A stretch of 64,000 nt of DNA, taken from the NCBI GenBank assembly GCA_024275935.1, contig JAJRYF010000082.1, forward strand, positions 1-64,000, given 5' to 3'. Shown piece by piece: positions 51,793-60,787 of the stretch (its first letter is position 1; each line of letters begins with the position of its first letter). Under the pieces are notes generated by a model, which ran no database searches, was not told the origin of the DNA, and saw only the letters and a list, made by a program, of their open reading frames with translations. A program made the translations under genes and the position numbers. This DNA is from Gammaproteobacteria bacterium. Lineage in GTDB: Bacteria; Pseudomonadota; Gammaproteobacteria; Xanthomonadales; SZUA-36.

Positions 51793-51980
51793 TTGTCCTC
51801 TGAGGTGTTAGCCAGTGACATCGACATATACCTTGTCCCTATTTATCGACCTCGGGGTCGCAGACCCGTAACTGGTGTGCATGTTCGCGCAAGCGAAAAG
51901 CCTAATGTTTGGAGAGCCACCCCACCTGGACCTTTTGGTTCAAGGTCACCGATGTAACAGCGGCATTCTTGGAGGACACT
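51793..51980 (+). ncRNA. ssrS: 6S RNA
   Basis: About 188 bases with complementary ends (GTCCTC at 51795-51800 with GAGGAC at 51972-51977) that close a long rod. Conserved blocks known from enterobacterial 6S RNA are recognisable: CTCTGAGGTGTT near the 5' end, and GGTTCAAGG with GTAACAGCGGCATTCTTGGAGG near the 3' end. 6S RNA mimics an open promoter and sequesters sigma-70 RNA polymerase in stationary phase. The cyclo-ligase gene starts about 16 bases downstream, the same ssrS-fau linkage seen in E. coli. The exact ends are estimated from the pairing, and a -10-like TACTAT lies at 51783-51788. Confidence 0.9.
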
Positions 51981-51995
51981 TTCAGGAATCTGTGT

Positions 51996-52580
51996 GTGAA
52001 CTCTCCTACTATCAACCGCTCCAAATTGCGTCAAGAAATCCGCTTACTGCGTAAGGGCTTATCCGTTACGCGCAAAACTGCAGCTGATTTGCTTATACAC
52101 GAGCAGGTCAAAAGCTACCTACAGCAATCCAAACTCTCGCATCTCGGCCTCTATCACCCAATTGATGGTGAACCTGATCTGCTCCCATTAGTGGCCTACT
52201 TGCGGCAGCAGCAATGCCAACTGGCGCTACCGCGAATTTCCCCAGATACCGAAGGCCGTATGCATTTTCATAATTGGCCAGCCGGAAGTAAGCTGCAAAC
52301 CAATCGTTTTGGCATTAAAGAGCCAGAAGCTAGCGCAGGAATATGTAATAAAATTGAAGTAGTTCTTGCACCTCTGGTAGCCTTTAGCAACAATGGTACC
52401 CGCCTGGGCATGGGCGCTGGATACTATGATCGCTGGTTAGTAGCCCAAACACCAAAACCTCTACTGGTAGGAATTGCTTATGAATTACAAAGAGTTGATC
52501 TACTGCCCGCACAGCCATGGGACATACCCTTGGATATGGTAATCACAGAAACAGGCACTTTTTCTTTCCCTGGAAACTAA
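51996..52580 (+). CDS. fau: 5-formyltetrahydrofolate cyclo-ligase
   Basis: A 194-residue enzyme converting 5-formyl-THF and ATP to 5,10-methenyl-THF. The N-terminal SKLRQEIRLLRKGLSVTRK helix, the ATP-binding GTRLGMGAGYYDRWL motif and the YELQRVDLLPAQPWDIPLD segment are all family hallmarks. Start choice: GTG at 51996, with AGGA 8 bases upstream, because the earlier in-frame codons fall inside the 6S RNA. Location after ssrS is conserved in Gammaproteobacteria, and the two are usually cotranscribed. It is followed by rpiA 15 bases downstream. Confidence 0.93.
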   Translation: MNSPTINRSKLRQEIRLLRKGLSVTRKTAADLLIHEQVKSYLQQSKLSHLGLYHPIDGEPDLLPLVAYLRQQQCQLALPRISPDTEGRMHFHNWPAGSKLQTNRFGIKEPEASAGICNKIEVVLAPLVAFSNNGTRLGMGAGYYDRWLVAQTPKPLLVGIAYELQRVDLLPAQPWDIPLDMVITETGTFSFPGN

Positions 52581-52595
52581 TTTGGAGTAACCGTA

Positions 52596-53249
52596 ATGAC
52601 CCAGAACGAACTTAAACAACAGGTAGCAGAAGCAGCTATTGCCTTTATAGATGAAGATAGTATTCTGGGTATAGGTACTGGCAGTACGGTTAACTGCCTG
52701 ATTGAAGCTTTGGCCGCTAGCGGTAAGCGGATTAAAGCTGCTGTTTCTTCATCAGAGGAAAGCACCCGCCGCTTGCAACAAATAGACATCGAGGTATTAG
52801 ATCTCAATACTGCAGGCAGCCTGGACTTATACATAGATGGCGCAGATGAATTCGATGCTAATCGTTACTTGATAAAAGGTGGCGGCGGAGCCTTGACCAG
52901 AGAAAAAATCATCGCTGCGGCGGCCCGGCGATTTATTTGTATTGTTGACCAAAGCAAGCAGGTAAAAGTGCTGGGGAAGTTCCCTCTACCAGTAGAAGTT
53001 ATTCCTATGGCCCGAAGCATGGTTGCCCGTAAACTGGTTGCTCTGGGCGGCCAGCCAGAGTGGCGCGAAGGTTTTATCACCGATAATGGCAACTGGATAT
53101 TGGATGTCCACAATTTAGACTTGGTTGATGCCGCCGGAATGGAACGCACTCTTAACAACATTCCCGGTGTGGTTACTTGTGGAATTTTCGCCCTGCGTAA
53201 ACCAGAAACAATATTGATGTCGACTGCAAGCGGGACCGAGAGGTTTTAA
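52596..53249 (+). CDS. rpiA: ribose-5-phosphate isomerase A
   Basis: A 217-residue enzyme interconverting ribose-5-phosphate and ribulose-5-phosphate. Visible motifs are [13 protein letters not shown] (phosphate binding), [16 protein letters not shown] (catalytic Asp pair) and [12 protein letters not shown] (catalytic Glu and Lys). Length is the same as E. coli RpiA (219). GGAG at 52584-52587 sets the start. It is 15 bases downstream of fau and has its own hairpin after the stop, before the convergent heme A synthase gene. Confidence 0.96.
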   Translation: MTQNELKQQVAEAAIAFIDEDSILGIGTGSTVNCLIEALAASGKRIKAAVSSSEESTRRLQQIDIEVLDLNTAGSLDLYIDGADEFDANRYLIKGGGGALTREKIIAAAARRFICIVDQSKQVKVLGKFPLPVEVIPMARSMVARKLVALGGQPEWREGFITDNGNWILDVHNLDLVDAAGMERTLNNIPGVVTCGIFALRKPETILMSTASGTERF

Positions 53250-53269
53250 GGAGTTTCGGATTCACGATA

Positions 53270-53299
53270 GATCAGAGCTTCCTTAAGGAGCCTCTGATC
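53270..53299. terminator. hairpin between rpiA and the heme A synthase gene
   Basis: GATCAGAGcTTCC / GGAgcCTCTGATC form a stem of 13 positions (one mismatch and one wobble) with a TTAA loop, 20 bases after rpiA. No long T-run follows on either strand, so it is only a probable bidirectional terminator. Confidence 0.5.
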
Positions 53300-53339
53300 C
53301 ACAACAAATACCGGAAGCCTAAAATTTAGCGCTATTCAA

Positions 53340-54380
53340 CTACCAAGTTACATTGCCACGATAAGCATGGTTCAGATAAATAGCAAGGGTGAATAGAACC
53401 ATAGCCACGCCTTGATGCAACACCCCCAGAGTGACCGGCACAATCATCAGCAAGGTAGTAATTCCAAGGCCTACCTGGATTAACCCTGTCACCAGCAATA
53501 AGTGGAACGCCGGACGCGCCCGCGGTGGCATGCCCCGGTTACGGGCATAAAACCAGAACACAACAATCATCAGTAGCGTGGAAATTGCCAATACCCTATG
53601 ACTAAACTGTACGGTCATTAAGTTTTCGGTGAAATTTCTCCAGCCTGGTTCCAGTGCCAACATGCCTTTGGGCACCCATTGTCCATTCATCTTGGGGAAG
53701 GTGTTGAAGACAAAGCCAGCTTTTAAGCCAGCGACGAATGCTCCGGACAATACGGTAGTAGTAATCAAGCCCGTCAGCCACAAACTTTTTGAATATAACA
53801 AATCACGCCGGCCATCAGTTGGCTGAAATATTAGCCCCATAGCTACCCAGAACATATAGGCATAAATAACAAAGGCCAACATCAGGTGGGCGGCTAGTCG
53901 GTACTGACTAACATTTGGGTCACTAACCAGGCCACTCTTGACCATATACCAACCCATCAAGCCCTGTAGCCCCCCCAGCAGAAACATCAAGCCGTACTTC
54001 GGAAACTCCTGCTTCTTAATTCTGCCAGTCGCAGCAAAAAACATAAAGGGCAGAAGGAACACCACCCCTAACCCACGCCCTAACAAGCGATGGAAATACT
54101 CTAACCAAAAGATTTGTTTGAAACCATTTACATCAAAGTGGCTGTTTACTTTCAAGTATTCCGGCGAGAGCTGATAAAGCTTGAACTTTTCCTGCCAATC
54201 CGCTTCACTCAGGGGTGGCACTACCCCCATAATTGGCTTCCAATCAACGATCGACAAACCAGAGCCGGTTAAGCGAGTAGCTCCGCCTAGCACAATCATT
54301 GCAAATACCAAGGCGCAACAGACCAGCAACCAGACAGCAATTTGTTTTCGGTAGCGTAGCTCTAGACTCTCTGTGGTCAC
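53340..54380 (-). CDS. heme A synthase (COX15/CtaA family)
   Basis: A 346-residue inner-membrane protein with eight hydrophobic segments. The N-terminal GGATRLTGSGLSIVDWKPIMG and the EYFHRLLGRGLG region are signatures of COX15-type heme A synthase, which oxidises the C8 methyl of heme O. Paired histidines (HRLLGR, LAAHLM, FSHRVLA and LHQG) supply the heme ligands. Heme A feeds an aa3-type cytochrome oxidase, so the host should have one; no cox genes are in this window. Longer proteobacterial form of type 2. Confidence 0.94.
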   Translation of the reverse strand: MTTESLELRYRKQIAVWLLVCCALVFAMIVLGGATRLTGSGLSIVDWKPIMGVVPPLSEADWQEKFKLYQLSPEYLKVNSHFDVNGFKQIFWLEYFHRLLGRGLGVVFLLPFMFFAATGRIKKQEFPKYGLMFLLGGLQGLMGWYMVKSGLVSDPNVSQYRLAAHLMLAFVIYAYMFWVAMGLIFQPTDGRRDLLYSKSLWLTGLITTTVLSGAFVAGLKAGFVFNTFPKMNGQWVPKGMLALEPGWRNFTENLMTVQFSHRVLAISTLLMIVVFWFYARNRGMPPRARPAFHLLLVTGLIQVGLGITTLLMIVPVTLGVLHQGVAMVLFTLAIYLNHAYRGNVTW

Positions 54381-54513
54381 TATAATTAACCTGCCTTATC
54401 CGATAGCTGCATTATTATTTCGTTAACCTGATTAATATAGGCTTTAACCAATTTCTTAGCCTCAATGAGTTATAATCCCGTGTCAATTATTACAGATATC
54501 AAGCCAAAACCCA

Positions 54514-55014
54514 ATGAAAATAATGCCCAAGAAACTGTACATACTTTTCCTGTTACCTCTATTAGCTGTATATGGTCATGCCGAGGCTGATGATACCAAC
54601 AAAAGCAAATTCACTTATGTTATAAGTGCGGGCAGCTATATTCACTTCAGCCCTAATCCCGAACATACCGACAAGCCAATCATCACAGCTTTTGAAATGC
54701 ACAAAGATAATGGCTGGTTTTATGGGATCTCATTATTTAATAATTCTTTTGACCAGTTTTCCCAGTATGTTTATGTCGGCAAAACTTTCAAGTCAGATAG
54801 AGCATCCCTACAAAACTGGCACCTGAAACTCAGCGGTGGCCTGATCTACGGTTACAAAGATGAATATCAGGATAAAATCCCCATGAACGGTCTGGGCATT
54901 GCCCCTGGTCTTCTTCCGTCTATTGGTTACAAAAGAGCCGATAGCCGCTGGGGTATAGATATGTCACTGCTTGGCTCATCAGGAATGGCGCTTACCGTTA
55001 GCTTTGATCTTTAG
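54514..55014 (+). CDS. putative small outer-membrane barrel protein
   Basis: A 166-residue exported protein with a signal peptide (about residues 1-24, cleavage near HAEAD). The mature part has amphipathic strands (KFTYVISAGSYIHF, WFYGISLFNNSFDQFSQYVYV, WHLKLSGGLIYGYKDEY) and a Gly-rich region ending in ALTVSFDL. The general pattern, including LPSIGYKRADSRWGIDMSLL, is like other small periplasmic or outer-membrane barrels of gammaproteobacteria. I cannot name the family. It is followed 6 bases later by the SirB2 gene. Confidence 0.65.
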   Translation: MKIMPKKLYILFLLPLLAVYGHAEADDTNKSKFTYVISAGSYIHFSPNPEHTDKPIITAFEMHKDNGWFYGISLFNNSFDQFSQYVYVGKTFKSDRASLQNWHLKLSGGLIYGYKDEYQDKIPMNGLGIAPGLLPSIGYKRADSRWGIDMSLLGSSGMALTVSFDL

Positions 55015-55020
55015 ACCAGC

Positions 55021-55410
55021 ATGGAAACATACTACCCACTTATCAAGTCTACCCATCAACTGCTGGCTGTACTTAGTATCAGCGGCCTGGTTCTCAGATT
55101 CACCTGGAAACAATGGTGGCCACAACTGTTAACTAAAAGATTCACCAAAATTCTTCCGCATGTCAACGACACCTTGTTGTTAGTTCTGGGAATTTTGCTG
55201 GCGGTAGCAACGGCCCAAGTTCCCAATTCCCATGCTTGGCTGGGAGCAAAACTAGGTGGGGTGCTGGTTTATATTATATTCGGAATGCTGGCATTAAAGC
55301 GACTCTCTAGCAAAACTGGTCAGTGGGCCGCATTTATGGCCGCTCTGGTAGTTTTTGCCTGGATAGCGTCCGTGGCCATCAGCCGTCAACCAATGGGATT
55401 TTTAGGGTAA
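55021..55410 (+). CDS. SirB2-family membrane protein
   Basis: A 129-residue protein with four membrane segments. The start YPLIKSTHQLLAVLSISGLV and the later LPHVNDTLLLVLGILLA fit SirB (invasion gene expression up-regulator, SirB2-like), including the conserved H-V-N-D-T motif. Members are common next to envelope or prfA/hemK genes. Function remains poorly defined. It follows the small barrel gene by 6 bases and converges on gcvH with only 24 bases between the stops. Confidence 0.88.
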   Translation: METYYPLIKSTHQLLAVLSISGLVLRFTWKQWWPQLLTKRFTKILPHVNDTLLLVLGILLAVATAQVPNSHAWLGAKLGGVLVYIIFGMLALKRLSSKTGQWAAFMAALVVFAWIASVAISRQPMGFLG

Positions 55411-55434
55411 GCGGCCACCAGGGCCTTTGCACCC

Positions 55435-55827
55435 TTAGTCAGAGCTATTAACTGCAATATAATTTTCCGGGGACATCAAACCGTCCACTTCACTAGCGTC
55501 TTCAGGCTTTAGTCGAAACAACCAGCCTTCGCCATAGGCATCATCGTTAATGGTTTCAGGTGCGGTAGCAAGTTGCTCATTGACCTCCACAACCTCGCCA
55601 CCTATCGGGCAGTAAATATCAGATGCGGCCTTAACCGACTCAACCACTGCGCAAGGGTCACCTGCAACAAAGCCGTCACCAAGCTCCGGTAACTCAACAT
55701 AAACCACATCACCAAGCTGTCCCTGCGCGTGATCGGTAATGCCGATAGTGGCGATGCCATCATCCAGCTTTACCCATTCGTGGGATTCGGTGTAATACAT
55801 ATTCTCTGGCATATCTTCCATTTTCAT
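55435..55827 (-). CDS. gcvH: glycine cleavage system H protein
   Basis: A 130-residue lipoyl carrier of the glycine cleavage system. The lipoyl-lysine is Lys66 in [12 protein letters not shown], flanked by typical beta-strand segments ([20 protein letters not shown]). The C-terminal [10 protein letters not shown] is standard. Three ATGs lie near the start; the first ATG at 55827 is taken, although the third ([14 protein letters not shown]) would match the family length just as well. It follows gcvT by 16 bases, and gcvP does not follow. Confidence 0.95.
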   Translation of the reverse strand: MKMEDMPENMYYTESHEWVKLDDGIATIGITDHAQGQLGDVVYVELPELGDGFVAGDPCAVVESVKAASDIYCPIGGEVVEVNEQLATAPETINDDAYGEGWLFRLKPEDASEVDGLMSPENYIAVNSSD

Positions 55828-55843
55828 CTCCCGTACTATTATT

Positions 55844-56941
55844 CTAGCTCAAAATACCATCACCAACTTTACCATTTCTAACAAATGGTAGCTTCACGAT
55901 TCGTACTGGCAACTGGCGACCTCGAATATCGACTAAACAATTGCCCTCGATTGTAATATCTATTCTCGCCATCGCAATAGCTTTTTGCAAGCTGGGGGAA
56001 AAGCTACCTGAGGTGGTTACACCAACTTGTTTGCCGTCTGCGTCCAGTAATTTCTGCTGCGGTCGCAACACGCCCTTCGCTTCCAGCACCAAGCCTACCA
56101 ATTTCTTTTGCAAACCGGCCTGACGCTGGACCAATAATGCGCTCCTGCCAATAAAATCCCGATCATCTTTAATCGCCACCGTCCAGCCTAAACCAGACTC
56201 TAAGGGGCTAGTTGTCTCATCCATATCCTGGCCATACAGGTTCATCCCCGCCTCTAAGCGTAGAGTATCGCGCGCTCCCAAACCACAGGGCTGTACGCCT
56301 TGGTCGTATAGCTGCTCCCAAAATGAGGGCGCAGCATCCGGAGGTAACATGATTTCGAACCCGTCCTCACCGGTATACCCGGTTCTGGCAATAAACATAT
56401 TGGCAATTTGCGCTGCCTGAAAAATTTTCAATGCCAACACCTGCTCAGATTTTTCGGCAGATAGAACAGCCGCTACTTTTTGCCGTGCCTGCGGCCCTTG
56501 AACGGCTAACATAACCAGATCACGGCGCTCATTAACGCACACATCATAGCCGCTTGTTTGCTGCTCTAACCAGGCCATGTCCTTATCGTGGGTTGCTGCA
56601 TTTACAACCACGCGGAAATGCTCCTCATTCAAATAATAGGTAATCAAATCATCAATAATGCCGCCCTCGGCATTGAGCATGCAGCTATACATGGCCTTAC
56701 CAGCTTGCTGCAGCTTAGCGACATCATTGGCCAATAGCTTTGCCAGATATTTTCTGGCATCAGGCCCTTGAATCTCAACTACGGTCATATGGGATACATC
56801 AAACATCCCCGCGTCTGTGCGCACCGCATTATGCTCATCAATTTGTGAGCCATAGTTGATTGGTAACTGCCAGCCACCAAAATCCACCATGCGTGCACCA
56901 GCATCAATATGTGCCTGATATAAGGGAGTTTGCATTGTCAT
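55844..56941 (-). CDS. gcvT: glycine cleavage system aminomethyltransferase (T protein)
   Basis: A 365-residue enzyme that transfers the methylene group from the H-protein lipoyl arm to tetrahydrofolate. Family segments seen: [51 protein letters not shown] and [17 protein letters not shown], the last carrying the folate-site residues. The length is that of E. coli GcvT (364). The start may be ATG 56941 or 56935. The 5' flank to the divergent adenosyltransferase gene is too short for a glycine riboswitch. Confidence 0.95.
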   Translation of the reverse strand: MTMQTPLYQAHIDAGARMVDFGGWQLPINYGSQIDEHNAVRTDAGMFDVSHMTVVEIQGPDARKYLAKLLANDVAKLQQAGKAMYSCMLNAEGGIIDDLITYYLNEEHFRVVVNAATHDKDMAWLEQQTSGYDVCVNERRDLVMLAVQGPQARQKVAAVLSAEKSEQVLALKIFQAAQIANMFIARTGYTGEDGFEIMLPPDAAPSFWEQLYDQGVQPCGLGARDTLRLEAGMNLYGQDMDETTSPLESGLGWTVAIKDDRDFIGRSALLVQRQAGLQKKLVGLVLEAKGVLRPQQKLLDADGKQVGVTTSGSFSPSLQKAIAMARIDITIEGNCLVDIRGRQLPVRIVKLPFVRNGKVGDGILS

Positions 56942-57011
56942 AATATATGCTCGTGTGTCTAGTAGTGGTATTGTATCTCCTTGTGAAACTATTTGTGAGG
57001 ATGACTATAAA

Positions 57012-57569
57012 ATGGGTAACCGGCTTTCTAAAATATACACCCGAACCGGGGATGATGGCAGCACCGGGCTTAGCGATGGCAGCCGGGTTAGCAAAGCTAA
57101 TCTCAGAGTTGAGGCTTTAGGCACTGTAGATGAGCTCAACAGCCTGCTTGGGGTGCTTGTAAGCACCGTCGCTGACGAAGAAATCTGTGCCTGTCTGCTA
57201 GCCATACAACACCACTTATTTGACCTTGGCGGCGAGCTATCTATGCCTGGGGTTACACAGATGGAAAGCTCTAGAATTGACTACCTTGAGCAAATACTTG
57301 ATAGCTACAACAATAAACTGCCTGCCTTAAAAGAATTTATTCTTCCCGGCGGCTCTCAAGCTGCGGCTCATTGTCATTTAGCGCGTACCGTTTGTCGTCG
57401 TGCCGAGCGGCGACTGGTAGAGCTAGCGGTTACTGAGCCGGTAAATCCGGTAAACAGAGCTTATCTAAACCGCCTCTCGGACCTTTTATTTGTTTTAGCC
57501 AGAGTAATCGCCAGAGCAGATGGCGGGCAGGAAATACTTTGGAACCACCAGCGCGGGGAGCCAAGTTAA
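57012..57569 (+). CDS. cob(I)yrinic acid a,c-diamide adenosyltransferase (PduO type)
   Basis: A 185-residue adenosyltransferase that makes adenosylcobalamin. Family marks are SKIYTRTGDDGSTGLSDGSR at the N-terminus (ATP-binding loop), FILPGGSQAAAHCHLARTVC with the cobalamin-side residues, and RRAERRLVEL plus NRLSDLLFVLAR at the C-terminus. The helical bundle arrangement and length match PduO N-terminal domains. ATG 57012 with GAGG in TGTGAGGATG upstream is preferred to an earlier in-frame start at 56955. Confidence 0.93.
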   Translation: MGNRLSKIYTRTGDDGSTGLSDGSRVSKANLRVEALGTVDELNSLLGVLVSTVADEEICACLLAIQHHLFDLGGELSMPGVTQMESSRIDYLEQILDSYNNKLPALKEFILPGGSQAAAHCHLARTVCRRAERRLVELAVTEPVNPVNRAYLNRLSDLLFVLARVIARADGGQEILWNHQRGEPS

Positions 57570-57656
57570 GGGTATCTGGAAGTGATGCAGTGGGTGGGTA
57601 CAAATCCGAAATCCCCGATGCAACAGCGAAGCTTGACGCACCCTAGGTACCCTTAA
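57566..57656. repeat. palindromic intergenic repeat after the adenosyltransferase gene
   Basis: Nine-base inverted ends TTAAGGGTA and TACCCTTAA bracket a GC-rich sequence with inner palindromes, including GATGCAACAGCGAAGCTTGACGC-type bases before CACCCTA. This resembles the GGTGCGTCAAGCTT class of dispersed REP-like elements. It starts at the adenosyltransferase stop codon and could also act as its terminator. Confidence 0.5.
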
Positions 57657-57711
57657 ATTGTAAGCGCAAACTCAACTGTAGTTGCGCCCAGCACCAGCAC
57701 CTTTCGTGCCT

Positions 57712-59784
57712 CTAAGATTGCTCGCCCTGATAGTACTTCCAGTCGCCAGCCGGGAATACCATAGGCGCATCTGCACGCTTAAAGGCCTCAATCACAGCCG
57801 CATCCCAGGGCAATTTCAAGTCCGCAAACAGGCGCTTTAGTTCGGATTCCGGGGCAGCGCTTAATTGATCCCAATCAAACTCACTAAAGTTAGCGGGAAT
57901 TTGCTCTTTGGCCTGTATCAGCAACTGCGATTGCTGCTGGTATTCTTGCAACATAGTGCTTATATCAGGGTAACCATACAAGCTCCAGCTCAGCTCCATG
58001 TCGGCCTCGTCCCGGTCTAAAATAACAATGCGGGCCTGCGGGAATAATCTATACACCATCGGCAGAGCTTCCACCGGTAACCACTGGGCATCTACTACGC
58101 CCTGAACTTCATCCCAATCAGGCAATGCCTGCTTTAGCCGCCGCCAATACCGCTTGCGTAATAACCTAATATCAGTTTCTGACATGGCCTCAAGAGCATC
58201 ATTTTTTGTCACTCCAAGCAGAAGTTCACGCCTGTTCTGTGGTGATTCATTTGCAATTGAGATTGCTGGGTGAGCTTGCATTGCTGCCAGCAGCTTTTGC
58301 CTACCAGTCCCTGGCCACGCCAGCAGAAATATCGGCTCAGAACGCCCATCAGCAATCGGGATTGCAGGGAATTGAGCCAGCACCTCGGTGCTCGGAAATT
58401 CTACCCCTGAATATTCCAGCTCCTGACTCAGGTTAACAATTTTGGCGGCTTCCCGCGTCGTTTGTCTGGCTACGGCCAGAGCCTGGGAGTATTGCCCCAG
58501 GCGGTGATGTACGCGAACCCTGAACTTATTAGCCTTAGTCGTTTGGGCAGCACTCATTTTCCCTTGCTGTTCAAGCTCATATAATTGCTCAAGAGCAAGC
58601 TCCAACTGCTCTGTTTCACCGTGGGTAGACCCAAGCTGTACCGCCATCAAGCGTGCCCTAGAAGGCACATTCTTTAGCATTAGAAGCTCTGCCAATTGTT
58701 TCAGTGCCTTTCCTGGCTGATCCAAATGAGTCAATATTTCCACATGGAGTAACTGCGCTTCCGGGTCAACACTCACGCCATCCAATGCTGGCTGTAGTGT
58801 TCTCAGAGCTACCTCGGCCTCATCCTCCAATAACTGCCCCTGGGCCACTATTACATACCCTTGCAGCCGATCCGGATGATCAGCTGGCAGACCTAGTAAA
58901 GGCTGCAAATTAGCGGCAATTTTACGATACTTAGCCTGCTTAATAAATAATCTGGATAACTCCAGGCGCTCAGCATGACGCTGCGGATCTAGTTTTAATA
59001 AACGCATATACAAGCTCTCGGCCTGCTGCAGTTGTCCTAACTGACTTAAAGATCCTGCCAACCCTGCCAAGCTATCCAGGCTTTCTGGGGATAACTCCAG
59101 AGCCATCGCATACGCCTCAGCCGCATTTTCCCATTGTTCCTGCGCTTGCTCTGCACTGCCAAGCAATTGAAGTACATTCGCCTGACTTGGGTCCAATTCC
59201 AAAGCATTGCGGCAACACTGGGCTGCAAAAGCTGCTTGTCCATTGAGCATAAATGCTTGTCCCAGACCTTCCATAGCAACGCCATTGTTAGGGTCTATCT
59301 CAATCACTCGTTGGTAGTAATTTATCGCTTTATCGGCCTTCCCTTGCTCGAGTAAAGCAGCGGCTAGAATCAGCATCGTTGGTTGATGCTCATCACTGGC
59401 ACGCAAGGCAGTTCTGGCAGACTGCTCGGCCTGCTGCCAATTTCCCTGACGCAGGTGGGTATAAGCAACCGCCGCATGCCCCTGTGGGTAATTAGGGTCT
59501 ATACGAATTTCTTTCTCGAAATACTCTAAAGCCTGGTCAGTATTGCCCTGGTGCAAGTACGCATTACCTAGACCATGTAAAACAAATCTCTCCTCAGGCG
59601 AAATAACATAGGCCTTTTGAAGATAGCTGAGCTCTTCTTCTCTTCTGTTTTGTCGCTTAACTGCTACCGATAACAGGTATAGTATTTTGGGGTTATCAGG
59701 CTCATTTGCCAATAATTCAAGGTACAGTTCCTCGGCTTTGGCGAACTCTCCGATGCGCATATATTCTTGGGCTTGTTCAATCAT
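57712..59784 (-). CDS. TPR protein with C-terminal sulfotransferase-like domain
   Basis: A 690-residue protein. About 12 TPR-like helical pairs cover residues 1-460 (for example YFEKEIRIDPNYPQGHAAVA, GLGQAFMLNGQAAFAAQC). The last 220 residues resemble the sulfotransferase-family P-loop fold: FLLAWPGTGRQKLLAAMQ (5' PSB-like loop), PQARIVILDRDEADMEL (3' PB-like segment) and LFADLKLPW. The same TPR plus sulfotransferase layout occurs in many marine proteobacteria, and the target is unknown. The ATG at 59784 is chosen with GGAAAG upstream; its 5' end overlaps the hydrolase stop by 8 bases. No transmembrane segment was seen. Confidence 0.82.
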   Translation of the reverse strand: MIEQAQEYMRIGEFAKAEELYLELLANEPDNPKILYLLSVAVKRQNRREEELSYLQKAYVISPEERFVLHGLGNAYLHQGNTDQALEYFEKEIRIDPNYPQGHAAVAYTHLRQGNWQQAEQSARTALRASDEHQPTMLILAAALLEQGKADKAINYYQRVIEIDPNNGVAMEGLGQAFMLNGQAAFAAQCCRNALELDPSQANVLQLLGSAEQAQEQWENAAEAYAMALELSPESLDSLAGLAGSLSQLGQLQQAESLYMRLLKLDPQRHAERLELSRLFIKQAKYRKIAANLQPLLGLPADHPDRLQGYVIVAQGQLLEDEAEVALRTLQPALDGVSVDPEAQLLHVEILTHLDQPGKALKQLAELLMLKNVPSRARLMAVQLGSTHGETEQLELALEQLYELEQQGKMSAAQTTKANKFRVRVHHRLGQYSQALAVARQTTREAAKIVNLSQELEYSGVEFPSTEVLAQFPAIPIADGRSEPIFLLAWPGTGRQKLLAAMQAHPAISIANESPQNRRELLLGVTKNDALEAMSETDIRLLRKRYWRRLKQALPDWDEVQGVVDAQWLPVEALPMVYRLFPQARIVILDRDEADMELSWSLYGYPDISTMLQEYQQQSQLLIQAKEQIPANFSEFDWDQLSAAPESELKRLFADLKLPWDAAVIEAFKRADAPMVFPAGDWKYYQGEQS

Positions 59785-60787
59785 CTTGCTTTCCATTTTC
59801 CTGCAATACGGATTCAAACCTCTGCAGGATAAAATCCTCAATCCAACTATGCATCTGCCAATTTAGTAAAAATGCACAATGCCCACCACGCTCAGTGTAT
59901 ACCCGGTGCAAATATTTTACCTTGGGTAGCTTCTCAATTTCATTGACCGGGATCACCGGGTCATCTCTTGATGCGACAATGGTAGCAGGCGTTTTTAATG
60001 CCAGCATTGCCTCACCCTCGAGTGAATATCCAGCCAGGTATTCTTCCAGGTTGTCCCAGGGGGTATGGCTCACCACCAAATCCTCGGTACGAGCCCTGAT
60101 GCTGCGCATATTATACCAGTCACTGAAGTCGTAAAGCTGTGGATATAGTGCCTGTTTTTTGCGTAAAGATTTTTCCCATTTACGATTGAAGTAATGCTCG
60201 TAAATAGGCAAACCGCTCTCCAGCGCATCTAACACATCATGGGGACGAATTACCGGACTGACTGCAATAGTATGTGCCAGCGGCATCTGCTTCTCGGGAG
60301 CCTTAAGCGCCACTCTCAGAGCAAAGTTTCCACCCAGAGAGAATCCTGCCAGGAAAACCGGGCTAACAGGAATACTGGAGCAGGCGGCGCCCATCGCTTC
60401 GACCACTTCATCAATCAAGCGCGAGTGAAATAGACCTTCATTAAGATGGTGACTATCCCCGTGGTCACGCAAATTCAGGCGCAATACTGCATACCCGGCA
60501 TTAAACAAAGTCGCCCCTGTGGCTAATAAATAGTTAGATTCAGAGTTACCCTCCCAGCCATGCAGAAGCACCACTAAACCTTTTGCCGGAAACTCCTCCT
60601 GGGGGGAATAATAAGCCAATAAACGGATCCCATTCCCACCATCTAATATCCACTTCTGACTGGCATCAAGCAAGCTTTGCGCCCGCCCATAAATCTTTTT
60701 GCGGCGATAATTGCTGCTGCTTAATAAAGTCTGGACATGCCGATTAGCCAACAGACCCCGGGGCTGAAACTCAGGCTTAACTAACAC
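59777..60787 (-). CDS. YheT-type alpha/beta hydrolase
   Basis: A 336-residue hydrolase. N-terminal FQPRGLLANRHVQTLLSS matches the YheT/ABHD1-3 group (usual L-x-N-x-H-x-Q-T). The nucleophile elbow is FLAGFSLGGN (Ser in G-F-S-L-G), HGWEGNSESNYL is the oxyanion loop, and the acid/His pair is in VASRDDPVIP and RGGHCAFL. These enzymes are predicted carboxylesterases or lipid hydrolases. It overlaps the acyltransferase gene by 11 bases and the TPR-sulfotransferase gene by 8, so the three form an operon reading leftwards. Confidence 0.9.
   Translation of the reverse strand: MLVKPEFQPRGLLANRHVQTLLSSSNYRRKKIYGRAQSLLDASQKWILDGGNGIRLLAYYSPQEEFPAKGLVVLLHGWEGNSESNYLLATGATLFNAGYAVLRLNLRDHGDSHHLNEGLFHSRLIDEVVEAMGAACSSIPVSPVFLAGFSLGGNFALRVALKAPEKQMPLAHTIAVSPVIRPHDVLDALESGLPIYEHYFNRKWEKSLRKKQALYPQLYDFSDWYNMRSIRARTEDLVVSHTPWDNLEEYLAGYSLEGEAMLALKTPATIVASRDDPVIPVNEIEKLPKVKYLHRVYTERGGHCAFLLNWQMHSWIEDFILQRFESVLQENGKQDD

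Noticed and set aside
56942-57011. Glycine riboswitch upstream of gcvT
   Set aside because: The gap to the divergent adenosyltransferase gene is only about 70 bases, far too short for a tandem aptamer, and no conserved core was seen.
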